Part shown: positions 1 to 7,844 of the stretch, one piece after another | Layout of the letters: each line of letters starts with the position of its first letter | Numbering within the stretch: position 1 is the first letter of the stretch | DNA from: JBOFSQ01 sp051651625 | GTDB lineage: Bacteria > Planctomycetota > Planctomycetia > Pirellulales > Thermoguttaceae | Direction of reading: 5' to 3' | Assembly (NCBI GenBank): GCA_051651625.1 | Contig: JBOFSQ010000057.1 | Span: 1 to 33,149, forward strand | Length of the DNA stretch: 33,149 nucleotides | Made by a program: the position numbers and the translations under genes | Notes under the pieces: generated by a model | Seen by the model: only the letters and a program-made list of their open reading frames with translations | Told to the model about the DNA's origin: nothing | The model's database searches: none

Positions 1-23
1 TTAGCGGCCCCAACAAAGTCGGA

Positions 24-77
24 AGCTCCGTAGGAGCGGCCTAATTGAAGCGTCGGTTAGGCCGCTCCTACGGAGCT
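24..77. repeat. Perfect 21-bp inverted repeat (hairpin), 12-nt loop
   Basis: Arms 24-44 and 57-77 are exact reverse complements (left arm begins AGCTCCGTAGG) around the loop at 45-56. It lies downstream of hisF, among other hairpins. There is no T-run on either side, so a simple intrinsic terminator is not obvious. It could equally be a dispersed palindromic repeat. Confidence 0.85.
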
Positions 78-100
78 AGGAATTCTGTGGTGGACGTCAA

Positions 101-133
101 CCCAAGGCTGCGCGGAATACCGCTTGCCTTGGG
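101..133. repeat. H2-type hairpin (GCGG-AATA-CCGC core)
   Basis: The outer stem is CCCAAGGC (101-108) with GCCTTGGG (126-133). After a small TGC/TT internal loop comes an inner stem GCGG (112-115)/CCGC (120-123) capped by AATA. The same inner core with a different outer stem recurs at 18697-18731 and, in the other orientation, at 8724-8755, 19763-19794 and 33069-33100. The family is recognised by eye and I cannot name it. Confidence 0.75.
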
Positions 134-258
134 CTACAAGTAGGTCGTCGCTACGCGACTAGGAAATGCAATCGCAAACTTTCGTGAACCGACAGTTTCA
201 CCCCATTTTGAGTATAGACTTGGTAGGAAACACCAAATTGGAGCGATTTGGTAGTTCT

Positions 259-277
259 GGTTCGGCATAGCCGAACC
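259..277. repeat. REP-like palindrome, single short copy
   Basis: GGTTCGGCATAGCCGAACC is an 8-bp perfect palindrome around ATA, lying 8 bp beyond the hisF stop codon. The same unit is doubled into a long hairpin at 2116-2185 and, in a variant form, at 10544-10594. The position at a gene end suggests a terminator or mRNA-stabilising role, which is inference. Confidence 0.8.
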
Positions 278-284
278 GATGTGC

Positions 285-1064
285 TCACAACTTCACCTTG
301 ATCCCGTTCTTGGCGAGAAACTCTTTCATCTGTTTGATTGAGAACGTCCCGAAGTGGGCGATAGACGCGACGAGAACGGACGTTGCGTGGCCGTCGCGGA
401 CGGCTTCGACGAGGTGTTCGAGTGTCCCCGCGCCGCCCGATGCGATGACGGGGATGTTTACGGCGTCGGAAATGGCGCGGGTCATTGGGATGTCGTAGCC
501 GGTTTGTTTGCCGTCAGTGTCCATGCTTGTTGGGAGGATGCTCCCTGCGCCGAGCGATTCGGCTTCGCGTGCCCACGCCACCGCGTCACGTTCCGCCCCC
601 TGCGTCCCGCCGCGAACGACAACTTCAAAACCACTCGGCAGCGAGGCATTCTTTTTCGTGTCGATGGCGACGGTAACTTTGTTCGGACCGAACCTTTTCG
701 CCGCTTCCGTAATCAGTCCCGGATTGTTGACCGCCGACGAATTGACCGAAACTTTCGACACGCCAATATCGAACATCTGCTTCATATCGTCGAGCGTTTG
801 AATCCCGCCGCCGACGGTGAGCGGTATTTTGATCGCCGCGACAGTTCGCTTGATCGACTCGATGAGAAGCTGCCGCCGATCTTCGACCGTTGCGGTGATG
901 TCGAGAAATACGAGTTCGTCTGCACCAGCGGCGTCGTAAGCGGCGGCACTCTCGGCGGGGTCGCCGAGTTCACGAAGGTTTACAAAGTTTACACCCTTAA
1001 CAAGGCGACCGTGCTTGACATCAAGACACGGAATCACCTGACAAACGGTTTCAGAAAGTCGCAT
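285..1064 (-). CDS. hisF: Imidazole glycerol phosphate synthase cyclase subunit HisF
   Basis: HisF closes the imidazole ring in histidine biosynthesis, using ammonia supplied by HisH to turn PRFAR into IGP and AICAR in the cytoplasm. The 259-residue product has the whole half-barrel repeat pattern: IPCLDVKHGR with catalytic Asp15, LTVGGGIQ near 82, VAIDTKK with catalytic Asp135, and a C-terminal IASGGAGTLEHL phosphate-binding loop. I chose the ATG at 1062-1064 because AGGAG lies 10 nt upstream (1075-1079). The open frame continues upstream but would run into miaA and add about 63 residues not seen in the family. It is divergent from miaA. No hisH or other his gene lies in the window. The usual LLTSMDRDG loop reads LPTSMDTDG, a mild variant. 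Confidence 0.97.
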   Translation of the reverse strand: MRLSETVCQVIPCLDVKHGRLVKGVNFVNLRELGDPAESAAAYDAAGADELVFLDITATVEDRRQLLIESIKRTVAAIKIPLTVGGGIQTLDDMKQMFDIGVSKVSVNSSAVNNPGLITEAAKRFGPNKVTVAIDTKKNASLPSGFEVVVRGGTQGAERDAVAWAREAESLGAGSILPTSMDTDGKQTGYDIPMTRAISDAVNIPVIASGGAGTLEHLVEAVRDGHATSVLVASIAHFGTFSIKQMKEFLAKNGIKVKL

Positions 1065-1074
1065 CGTAAAATCG

Positions 1075-1079
1075 CTCCT
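1075..1079 (-). promoter_or_regulatory. Shine-Dalgarno site fixing the hisF start
   Basis: AGGAG on the minus strand, 10 nt before the ATG at 1064. It supports the 259-residue HisF over the longer upstream reading. Confidence 0.7.
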
Positions 1080-1200
1080 GCAAGAATTGTTGTTGGTGTG
1101 CATCGGCACGCACCTTGTCTTTTGCGTGAACGTCCGATACAATTCTGCGGTATTGTCTACGGCATTCCCCGTGCGTCTATCCCCCCACCGGAAAAACATT

Positions 1201-2127
1201 GTGACGATTTTCTTGACAGGTTGTACGGCGAGCGGTAAGACGGCACTCGGCATCGCCGTTGCCGAGGCGTGTGATGGAGAGGTTATCTCGGTCGATTCGA
1301 TGGCGATCTATCGCGGTATGGACATCGGCACCGCGAAACCATCGCGCGAGGAGCGTGCGCGAGTGCCGCACCACTTGATCGACATCGTTGAACCCGAAGA
1401 GAATTATTCCGTCGCCGACTTTCTCGCCGCCGCCACCAACGCCGAACGCGACATCATTTCGCGTGGTCGAACGCCGATTTTCGTCGGCGGTACGCCGCTC
1501 TTTCTCAAGGCGATACTGTGCGGAATGTGTGACTCGCCGCCTGAAGATGTTGCGTTCCGGCAGGAAATGCTCGACGTTGCCGCACGCGAACCGGCTGGCA
1601 CTTTGCACCGGCGTCTCGCCGAAGTCGATCCGGTGACAGCGGCGCGACTCCATCCGAACGACACACGTCGCATCGTCCGCGCACTCGAAGTTTTCACCTT
1701 GACCGGAGTCTCGCTGGCAACGCAGCAAACAAACTTTTCGCAGCCGCAGCGAAAAGAAACCGTCTTCGTTCTCACGCATCCAACGCACGAAGTTAACCGT
1801 CGCATCGAAGAGCGGACGCGACTGCTCATCAAATCTGGTTGGCTCGACGAGGCCCGCGAACTCCTCAAACGCCGCGACGAAACCGGACGCGAACTCGGCA
1901 AGACCGCGATGCAGGCGGTCGGTTATCGTGAACTCTTCGCGGTCTTACGCGGTGAAACATCGCTCGCCGCCGCCACCGACGCGATCATCATCCGAACTCG
2001 CCAATTCGCCAAACGACAACGAACGTGGTTTCGTTCACTCGACAACACGCAAACTGTCGGAGCGGACGATGCGGCGGATATACTAGACCTGTTCGGAAAC
2101 TTACACTCGCACATCGGTTCGGCATAG
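1201..2127 (+). CDS. miaA: tRNA dimethylallyltransferase MiaA
   Basis: MiaA adds dimethylallyl from DMAPP to N6 of A37 in tRNAs that read UNN codons. From the GTG at 1201 the product is 308 residues, the normal family length. It shows P-loop GCTASGKT at 7-14 (usually GPTASGKT), the substrate segment DSMAIYRGMDIGTAKP near 32-47, VGGTPLFLKA (the VGGTGLY-type motif), DTRRIVRALEV, and a C-terminal TRQFAKRQRTWFR tRNA-binding stretch. A weak GGA at 1190-1192 precedes the GTG. In-frame GTG 1171 and TTG 1087 are alternatives but only add non-family residues. The last three codons and the stop lie inside the left arm of the palindrome at 2116-2185, so the repeat supplies the C-terminus. It converges on purB. 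Confidence 0.95.
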   Translation: MTIFLTGCTASGKTALGIAVAEACDGEVISVDSMAIYRGMDIGTAKPSREERARVPHHLIDIVEPEENYSVADFLAAATNAERDIISRGRTPIFVGGTPLFLKAILCGMCDSPPEDVAFRQEMLDVAAREPAGTLHRRLAEVDPVTAARLHPNDTRRIVRALEVFTLTGVSLATQQTNFSQPQRKETVFVLTHPTHEVNRRIEERTRLLIKSGWLDEARELLKRRDETGRELGKTAMQAVGYRELFAVLRGETSLAAATDAIIIRTRQFAKRQRTWFRSLDNTQTVGADDAADILDLFGNLHSHIGSA

Positions 2128-2185
2128 CCGAACCCTCCAGTTATCATACGCCGTAGGCGTTTGGAGGGTTCGGCTATGCCGAACC
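2116..2185. repeat. Long REP-like hairpin between convergent miaA and purB; candidate bidirectional terminator
   Basis: The 24-bp arms 2116-2139 and 2162-2185 are perfect reverse complements. Each arm contains the short palindrome GGTTCGGCATAGCCGAACC followed by CTCCA or preceded by TGGAG. A smaller ACGCC-GTA-GGCGT hairpin sits between the arms (2148-2160). It overlaps the miaA stop and ends 14 bp before the purB stop, a natural place for a two-way terminator. There is no poly-T tract, so termination is inference. Confidence 0.8.
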
Positions 2186-2199
2186 AGAACTACTTCCTG

Positions 2200-3615
2200 C
2201 TACACAAACACATCTGCCGCAGTCGCGTCAGCGTCGTAGCGTGCGAGTCGCGGGGCGACTTCGTCGCGTAGAAACTCATCGACCTGTTCCGGTGCGCGAC
2301 CGACAAATTGACTCGGCTCAAGTGTCGCGTCGAGATCGATTCCGCTGAACGCAGAGTCGCTACGGAGACGTTCCAAGAGGTCGTTGTCGCCGCCGTCTTG
2401 TTTGACGACCTGCGCCGCAGCCTGCGAATGCTTTCGGATTCGTTCGTGCAAATCTTGCCTGTCGCCGCCGCGTTCGACTGCGGCCATCAAAATATTTTCC
2501 GTCGCCATAAACGGCAGTTCGGCGCGGAGGTTTCGCTCGATCACTTTCGGATAAACGACGAGTCCTTCGGCGATATTTTGATAGAGAATCAGCATCGCGT
2601 CGATGGCGAGAAACGACTGCGGCAAAATGAGGCGACGGTTCGCACTGTCGTCGAGTGTTCGTTCAAACCACTGCGTCGCCGTTGTCATCGCCGCCGACGA
2701 TTGTAAGCTCATCACGAAGCGGGCCAGCGAACACATCCGCTCACTCCGCATCGGATTGCGTTTGTACGCCATCGCCGACGACCCGATCTGATCGCGTTCA
2801 AACGGCTCTTCCATCTCTTTGCGATGGGCGAGGATGCGCAGATCGGTTGCAAACTTGTGACCGCTCTGCGCGATGTCGGCGAGACAGTTCACGACTTGCG
2901 AATCGAGTTTTCGCGGATACGTCTGCCCCGTGACGGCATAAGGACGCATCCCGATTTTCTCGCAGAAGCGGCGTTCGAGTTTTTTTACCTTCTCGTGATC
3001 ACCGCTGAAGAGTTCGAGAAAACTCGCTTGCGTTCCGGTTGTACCTTTGTTGCCGAGCGTGCGAATTGTTGCGAGACGATGTTCGAGGTCGTCGAGATCG
3101 AGAATCAAATCGTAGGCCCAGAGCGTTGCACGTTTTCCGACGGTTGTCGGCTGCGCGGGCTGAAGGTGCGTGAACGCGAGACATGGCACTGCGCGATGCT
3201 GCGTTGCGAACGCGGCGAGTTTTCGTATGACGTTTGCAACTCGCTGGGTGATCATCGTTAGACTTTCGCGGAGCAGGAGTGCGTCGGTGTTGTCGGTGAC
3301 GAAGCAGCTTGTCGCACCGAGGTGGATAATCGGTCGCGCGAGCGGACACTGATCGCCGTAGGTGTGAACGTGTGCCATCACGTCGTGCCGCAACCGTTTT
3401 TCGTAGGCTGCCGCCTTCTCAAAGTCAATGGCGTCAACGTTTGCACGCAACTCTTCGATCTGCGCGGTCGTGACGGGCAGACCGAGTTCGTGTTCGGTCT
3501 CGGCGAGTGCGACCCAGAGGCGTCGCCACGTCGAAAACTTCCGCTGCGCCCCCCAAAGACGACACATCTCCGGCGACGCATAACGCTGTGTAAGTGGTGT
3601 GATGTAGGTTTCCAT
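2200..3615 (-). CDS. purB: Adenylosuccinate lyase, eukaryote-like subtype
   Basis: This enzyme cleaves SAICAR to AICAR and adenylosuccinate to AMP in purine synthesis. The 471-residue product begins METYITPLTQRYASPEMC. It carries RLRHDVMAHVH near 75-84, LGATSCFVTDNTD near 99-111, THLQPAQ with the general-acid histidine at 150, and the fumarase/aspartase-superfamily signature SSAMAYKRNP at 279-288 (the second residue after M is usually P). The wording follows animal ADSL closely along its length, including QWFERTLDDSANRR and ELPFMATENI, rather than the shorter B. subtilis-type PurB. I chose ATG 3615; an in-frame GTG at 3645 would add ten residues and neither has a clear SD. It is convergent with miaA. 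Confidence 0.95.
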   Translation of the reverse strand: METYITPLTQRYASPEMCRLWGAQRKFSTWRRLWVALAETEHELGLPVTTAQIEELRANVDAIDFEKAAAYEKRLRHDVMAHVHTYGDQCPLARPIIHLGATSCFVTDNTDALLLRESLTMITQRVANVIRKLAAFATQHRAVPCLAFTHLQPAQPTTVGKRATLWAYDLILDLDDLEHRLATIRTLGNKGTTGTQASFLELFSGDHEKVKKLERRFCEKIGMRPYAVTGQTYPRKLDSQVVNCLADIAQSGHKFATDLRILAHRKEMEEPFERDQIGSSAMAYKRNPMRSERMCSLARFVMSLQSSAAMTTATQWFERTLDDSANRRLILPQSFLAIDAMLILYQNIAEGLVVYPKVIERNLRAELPFMATENILMAAVERGGDRQDLHERIRKHSQAAAQVVKQDGGDNDLLERLRSDSAFSGIDLDATLEPSQFVGRAPEQVDEFLRDEVAPRLARYDADATAADVFV

Positions 3616-3665
3616 GCGTGTGCTAAAACTTTTGTATTCGTTCACAGTTGAATTCGACGTCCGTC

Positions 3666-3685
3666 ATTCCTGCGAAGGCAGGAAT
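3666..3685. repeat. ATTCC-type 8-bp palindrome (dRS3/REP-like)
   Basis: attcctgcgaaggcaggaat forms an 8-bp perfect stem with a GAAG loop, 51 bp upstream of the purB start. This word, read as protein VIPAKAGIQ, turns up as a dispersed repeat in many unrelated bacteria (recalled, not searched). Confidence 0.75.
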
Positions 3686-3784
3686 CCAAACTAAACGTGC
3701 TGACAACACGATTGCACAACATCGCATCGTTGTTGTGGCCTGTGTATGGGCAACTGAACGCCGCATGTGCTGCAATCGCTTCAA

Positions 3785-3803
3785 TAGCCCCGTCACGGGG
3801 CTA
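3785..3803. repeat. H1-type hairpin TAGCCCCG-TCA-CGGGGCTA
   Basis: An 8-bp perfect stem with a TCA loop, just beyond the 3' end of the nuclease gene at 3822. It belongs with the GCCCC-N3-GGGGC hairpins found throughout the window and could act as that gene's terminator. Confidence 0.7.
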
Positions 3804-3821
3804 AACCGCTGCGTTCACGCA

Positions 3822-4544
3822 TCACCATTCTTTCGCGGCAAAGTCTGCCGCGTTCTCAATGCTTGCACTCTTTCCTGTGGCGAGAATCGTGAAGAGTCCC
3901 TGCTGGGCAGCGTATTGCGACGCCTTGGAATCTTCACGCAAGTAAGCCACCGCGCCATAGACCGTGAGGTGCGCGTACTCGGGAAGCCACTCCTTGAAGT
4001 GCGAAAGTTCGTCGAGAAACTCTTTCACATCATCCGGACGCAACGTGGTTTTCACTTCTATCACAACTATTGCGTGACCGTTTTTGGCAATGATGTCAAA
4101 CTCGAATTGGCGTTTACCAAATTGGCCTCGTTCGCGTTCCAAAGTTCGCGTTACTGGAATCCCACGCTCTTGAAAGATTTTCACGATTTGGTTGTTGACC
4201 AACGCCTCGATAAATCGTCCCCACTGGCTATCGAAATGTCCCATGCTCTTTCGAATCGCAGCTTTGTATTCGGCGTCGCGTTTCTCGGCATCTTTCTTGC
4301 GTTGCTCCTCAGCGGCTTTGTATTCCGCGTCGCGGCGTGCGGCTTCCGCTTTGCGTTCTTCGTCACGGCGGGCGTTCTCCGCGAGAATCGCTTTGAATTC
4401 CGCTTTCCACTCTTCGTCGCGTCGCGCGGCTTCGGCATCGCGCCTCGCGGCTTCGGTTCGGTACTCCGCGTCGCGGCGCACAGCTTCTTCGTATAAACGC
4501 GTAGTGCGGTCGAGGGTCTCTTGAATATCAGCGATAGTTGACAT
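3822..4544 (-). CDS. Coiled-coil PD-(D/E)XK nuclease-like protein (DUF3782-type)
   Basis: A 240-residue protein in two halves. Residues 1-100 are a charged helix built of a repeated RRDAEYKAE-like unit, almost certainly a coiled coil. Residues 101-240 look like a restriction-endonuclease fold: EFD at 148-150, then VVIEVKTTL with Glu163 and Lys165, the spacing of a PD-(D/E)XK site. This resembles proteins annotated DUF3782, common in cyanobacteria; the family name is from memory. The start at 4544 is supported by AGGAG at 4555-4559, 10 nt upstream. It stands alone between purB and glgP, with hairpin repeats on both sides. Substrate and role are unknown; a nuclease linked to DNA repair or mobile DNA is the broad guess. 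Confidence 0.8.
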   Translation of the reverse strand: MSTIADIQETLDRTTRLYEEAVRRDAEYRTEAARRDAEAARRDEEWKAEFKAILAENARRDEERKAEAARRDAEYKAAEEQRKKDAEKRDAEYKAAIRKSMGHFDSQWGRFIEALVNNQIVKIFQERGIPVTRTLERERGQFGKRQFEFDIIAKNGHAIVVIEVKTTLRPDDVKEFLDELSHFKEWLPEYAHLTVYGAVAYLREDSKASQYAAQQGLFTILATGKSASIENAADFAAKEW

Positions 4545-4554
4545 TTTTTGCGTT

Positions 4555-4559
4555 CTCCT
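4555..4559 (-). promoter_or_regulatory. Shine-Dalgarno site for the coiled-coil nuclease-like gene
   Basis: AGGAG on the minus strand, 10 nt before ATG 4544. It sets the start over an upstream ATG-led reading that would add 23 residues. Confidence 0.6.
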
Positions 4560-4631
4560 GTTTCCGTGGCGTATTTCATCCACGTTCATACAACAACACT
4601 CCTTCTCTTGCAATCACACGTTCGAGTGTCG

Positions 4632-4712
4632 GCAGCGTTTTTCGGCGGTTAAACGCTGCGATGGACCGAATGGACTTGGTGGACGCGATGGACACAACTC
4701 GCCCATCGCGTC
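4632..4712. repeat. Hairpins plus ATGGAC word repeats
   Basis: GCAGCGTTT (4632-4640) pairs with AAACGCTGC (4651-4659). Then comes a short run in which ATGGAC/GTGGAC recurs every 9 or 12 bases, and GACGCGATGG (4682-4691) pairs with CCATCGCGTC (4703-4712). It fills the gap downstream of glgP. The in-frame MDRMDLVDAMD reading is a by-product of the repeat, not a gene. Confidence 0.65.
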
Positions 4713-4732
4713 TAATCTCTCGCCCCTGCGTT

Positions 4733-6904
4733 TTACCACGACGGTTTCATCATGCTACTTGTGCCGCCGGCGGCGGGGATGTACGCGGTGTTGACATAGT
4801 CGGCAACCATGCGGTGGGCACTGAATCGCCACGCCAGCGTGCTGATCGACGCCATCATCCGCTTGATCCAACCAACCGGCAAACCGTGTTCGTCCGTCGC
4901 GTAGTAGAGTGGGATGATCTCGTTCTCAAGCACGTCGAAGAGACTCTCGCCATCGCGCTGGTCGGTGATGCGGTCGTCGGTGTGCTGCGTACCTTTGCCG
5001 ATGGCGAAACCGTTCGTGCCGTCATACGCCTCAGCCCACCAGCCATCGAGAACCGACAAGTTCAGCGCACCGTTTAGCACCGCCTTCATACCACTCGTCC
5101 CCGACGCCTCAAGCGGACGACGCGGATTGTTAAGCCAAACGTCTACACCCTGAACCATGTGACGACACACATTAATATCGTAGTCTTCGACGAAGACAAA
5201 TCGGTCGGCGAAACGCGGGTCGTTGCGGAGATTGGCAATCGTTTGAATGAACTCCTTCCCCGGATTGTCGGCAGGATGCGCCTTGCCTGCGAAGACAAAT
5301 TGCACCGGACGATCAGCGTCGTTGCAGAGTCGCAGCATACGATCAAGTTCACTCAAGATGAGCGTCGCCCGTTTGTAAGTTGCAAAGCGGCGACCAAAAC
5401 CAATCGTGAGACACTGCGGATCAAGCACGTTGCGGGCACGATCAACCATCTCGTCCGACTCGTTCCGACGCCGACACTGCCGACTCAAACGACGCCGCAC
5501 AAACGAGACCATCAACGTTTTGAGTGCGTTGTGTGTCTCCCAAAGTTCGCCCGGATCAATCGACCGCACACCTTCCCAACTCGCCGGATCAATCGACTCA
5601 ATCGACCACCCCGAAAGACGCTGTTCAAAGAGCGTCTTAATCTGCCACGCCATCCAACTTGGGACGTGAACACCGTTTGTAATGTGTCCAATCGGGACGG
5701 CGTCTTCACTGCGCGACGGCCAAAGACTCTGCCACATCTTCCGAGAAACGTAGCCGTGAAGCGAACTTACGGCGTTCGCATAACGCGACATTTTGAGTCC
5801 CAAAACCGTCATGCAAAACGGTTCGCCTTGGTTCGCCGTATCGACGCGACCGAGCGACATCAGATGATCGTGCGTGATGCCGAGCTGTTCACGGAGCGGG
5901 CCGAGGTGTTCGTCGATGAGGCCGCTGTCGAACCGGTCGTGGCCAGCAGGAACCGGCGTGTGGGTCGTGAAGATCGTGTGCTGGGCGACTTCGGTTGCGG
6001 CGTCGTTGAACGTCATTCCGTCTTCGTGCATCTTTTGGCGGATGACTTCGAGCGTGGCGAATGCGTTGTGACCTTCGTTGAGGTGATAACAACCGGGATC
6101 GATGCCGAGTGCCTTGAGCGCACGGACGCCGCCGACACCACTCACAACTTCTTGACGAATCCGCGTGCGATTATTTCCGCCGTAAAGACGACTCGTTAAC
6201 TCGCGGTCTTCGGGGAGATTCTCTTCGAGGTCGGTGTCGAGAAGGTAGAGGTCAACGCGCCCGACTCGCATCTTGCGAACTTTCGCGTAGATCGTCCCAC
6301 TGCGGGTTTCGATGGAGACGGTGATTTTGTTACCGTGTTTGTCTACCGCCGACTCGAACGGAAGATATTCGACCATCGTGTCGAGATATTCTTCTTCTTG
6401 CCAACCGTTTTCGTTTAGATTTTGTTTGAAGTAACCTTGGTCGTAGAAGAGACCGACGGCGACGAGTGGCACGCCGAGTCCGCTGGCCGACTTGATGTGG
6501 TCGCCCGACAAAACGCCGAGACCGCCAGAATAAATCGGAACCGATTCGTGCAGCCCGAACTCAAGCGAGAAGTATGCGACAGGTTTCGTGCCGAGAACCC
6601 CGGCGTTGGCGCGTGCCCACGGCGTCCACGAGTCGCGGTATTCTTGGAGGCGACGGTACGCCTGATCGATTCGCGTGTTGAGAACCAACTCCGAGACGCG
6701 GAGTTCGAGCCGTTCGGGCGTGTACTCTTTCAACAGCGCGATCGGACTGTGGCCGAGTTGTCGCCAGCGAATCGGGTCGAGCGAGCGAAAGAGGTTGACG
6801 ACTTCGGGGTGCCAACACCACCAAAGGTTGTTAGCAAGTGCAAGACACTTGTCGAACAGAGACGTAGAACTCGAACCAGCGGAACGCGATTTGTTAACGG
6901 TCAT
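4733..6904 (-). CDS. glgP: Alpha-glucan (glycogen/maltodextrin) phosphorylase
   Basis: This PLP enzyme releases glucose-1-phosphate from alpha-1,4-glucan ends. The 723-residue product matches the divergent phosphorylase group (TIGR02094-type): N-terminal NNLWWCWHPEVVNLF, then YFSLEFGLHESVPIYSGGLG, HLNEGHNAF, TTHTPVPAGHDRF, GHITNGVHVPSW, and the PLP segment EASGTSGMKAVLNG with the cofactor lysine near 607. The start at 6904 follows GAAAGGAA (6909-6916). The HIT-family gene lies 136 bp upstream on the same strand. It is the only glycogen gene in the window, so pathway context is missing. Confidence 0.94.
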   Translation of the reverse strand: MTVNKSRSAGSSSTSLFDKCLALANNLWWCWHPEVVNLFRSLDPIRWRQLGHSPIALLKEYTPERLELRVSELVLNTRIDQAYRRLQEYRDSWTPWARANAGVLGTKPVAYFSLEFGLHESVPIYSGGLGVLSGDHIKSASGLGVPLVAVGLFYDQGYFKQNLNENGWQEEEYLDTMVEYLPFESAVDKHGNKITVSIETRSGTIYAKVRKMRVGRVDLYLLDTDLEENLPEDRELTSRLYGGNNRTRIRQEVVSGVGGVRALKALGIDPGCYHLNEGHNAFATLEVIRQKMHEDGMTFNDAATEVAQHTIFTTHTPVPAGHDRFDSGLIDEHLGPLREQLGITHDHLMSLGRVDTANQGEPFCMTVLGLKMSRYANAVSSLHGYVSRKMWQSLWPSRSEDAVPIGHITNGVHVPSWMAWQIKTLFEQRLSGWSIESIDPASWEGVRSIDPGELWETHNALKTLMVSFVRRRLSRQCRRRNESDEMVDRARNVLDPQCLTIGFGRRFATYKRATLILSELDRMLRLCNDADRPVQFVFAGKAHPADNPGKEFIQTIANLRNDPRFADRFVFVEDYDINVCRHMVQGVDVWLNNPRRPLEASGTSGMKAVLNGALNLSVLDGWWAEAYDGTNGFAIGKGTQHTDDRITDQRDGESLFDVLENEIIPLYYATDEHGLPVGWIKRMMASISTLAWRFSAHRMVADYVNTAYIPAAGGTSSMMKPSW

Positions 6905-7040
6905 ACTCTTCCTTTCTATACTGTGACGGATTATCGCCGGACTGGCGAGATTGGTGGGAATTGTAACAGAGTTCCGCACCTTGACAAGCCGCCGAGAGGC
7001 GGCGCAAGGATCGGTAGCGGTGTCTACGGCGGGCAATCGT

Positions 7041-7607
7041 TCACCGACATTCGCCTCGTAAAATTGTCCACAGTGCGTCGAGAGACTGCGGGATTACGCG
7101 GGTTTCGGCGAGTGTGGCCATGAAGTTGGTGTCGCCGTTCCAGCGCGGTACGATGTGCCAGTGGAGATGGCCCGGAAGCCCCGCACCGGCGACGTGACCT
7201 TCGTTGAGACCGACGTTGAAACCGTCGGGATTCATCACGCGGCGCAGTATGTTCATCCAATCGTTTAGCGACTCGGTTAACGCGGCGCGTTCGGTCGCGG
7301 CGAGCAAGTCGAGCCGCGCGGCGTGCCGACGCGGTGCAACCAACAAGTGACCGTTATTGTACGGAAACCGATTGAGAAGCGTGATCGTCTCCGAAGTTCG
7401 CACGACGATGTGTCGCTCGGCGTCGTGGGCAAGATCGACGACGCCTTGACAGATGAAACAGTTTGCATCTTGCGACTGGTCAAAGAGTGCGGTGTCGAGC
7501 GGCTGCGTCTCGATTCGCTGCGACGGCGTACTTTCACTCTCGGTGATGTACGCCATCCGCCAAGGTGCCCAAAGTGTTTCGCGGAGCGGGTGAGTTGGTG
7601 GCGTCAT
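7041..7607 (-). CDS. HIT-family nucleotide hydrolase/transferase (Ap4A phosphorylase-like)
   Basis: HIT proteins hydrolyse or phosphorolyse nucleoside phosphates such as Ap4A or AMP derivatives. The 188-residue product has LWAPWRMAYI at 12-21, a CxxC pair at 50 and 53 (NCFICQ, probably Zn-binding), NRFPYNNGHLLVAPRRH near 79-95, and the histidine triad HLHWHIVPRW with His147, His149 and His151, followed by NGDTNFM. This wording is typical of the Ap4A-phosphorylase-like branch in actinobacteria and planctomycetes. The start at 7607 has AAGGAA about 10 nt upstream (7618-7623). It reads toward glgP. Which substrate it uses cannot be told from sequence. Confidence 0.93.
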   Translation of the reverse strand: MTPPTHPLRETLWAPWRMAYITESESTPSQRIETQPLDTALFDQSQDANCFICQGVVDLAHDAERHIVVRTSETITLLNRFPYNNGHLLVAPRRHAARLDLLAATERAALTESLNDWMNILRRVMNPDGFNVGLNEGHVAGAGLPGHLHWHIVPRWNGDTNFMATLAETRVIPQSLDALWTILRGECR

Positions 7608-7672
7608 AGATGTTATTTCCTTGCAGCCTCGTAACGTGTCTACTACATCGTTTCGCAAATACACTTCGTAAC

Positions 7673-7795
7673 AACAGCCCGAAACGTAGCGGAGCGGAGT
7701 GAGGGAAGTGACGACGTTGACATCAGTGTTGTGAACGCAAAGTCTTCGCTTCCCTCACTACGCTCCGCTATCGCTACGCTACGTTTCGGGCTGTT
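7673..7795. repeat. Long imperfect inverted repeat upstream of the HIT gene
   Basis: The left arm 7673-7708 begins AACAGCCCGAAACGTAGCG and ends GTGAGGGAAG. The right arm 7749-7795 is its reverse complement with about 11 extra bases, a local GCTACGCT-like duplication in the middle. The loop is about 40 nt. It fills most of the gap between the HIT gene and the lipoprotein gene. I see no gene in it. Confidence 0.8.
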
Positions 7796-7844
7796 ATGCG
7801 TGATAACTGTGAGCGGTGTTGAATGTCAATTCGGTAACTTTGTA

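Noticed and set aside
354..1238. Long rightward open frame opposite hisF
   Set aside because: Antisense shadow of a clear hisF; no family features. The same applies to long frames opposite purB, glgP, nqrC and the AKR gene.
1065..1253. Upstream extension of HisF by 63 residues
   Set aside because: It overlaps the start of miaA, has no family similarity, and the internal ATG has a good SD.
4660..4695. Small gene encoding MDRMDLVDAMD
   Set aside because: It comes from the ATGGAC word repeat in non-coding DNA and reads on the opposite strand into glgP.
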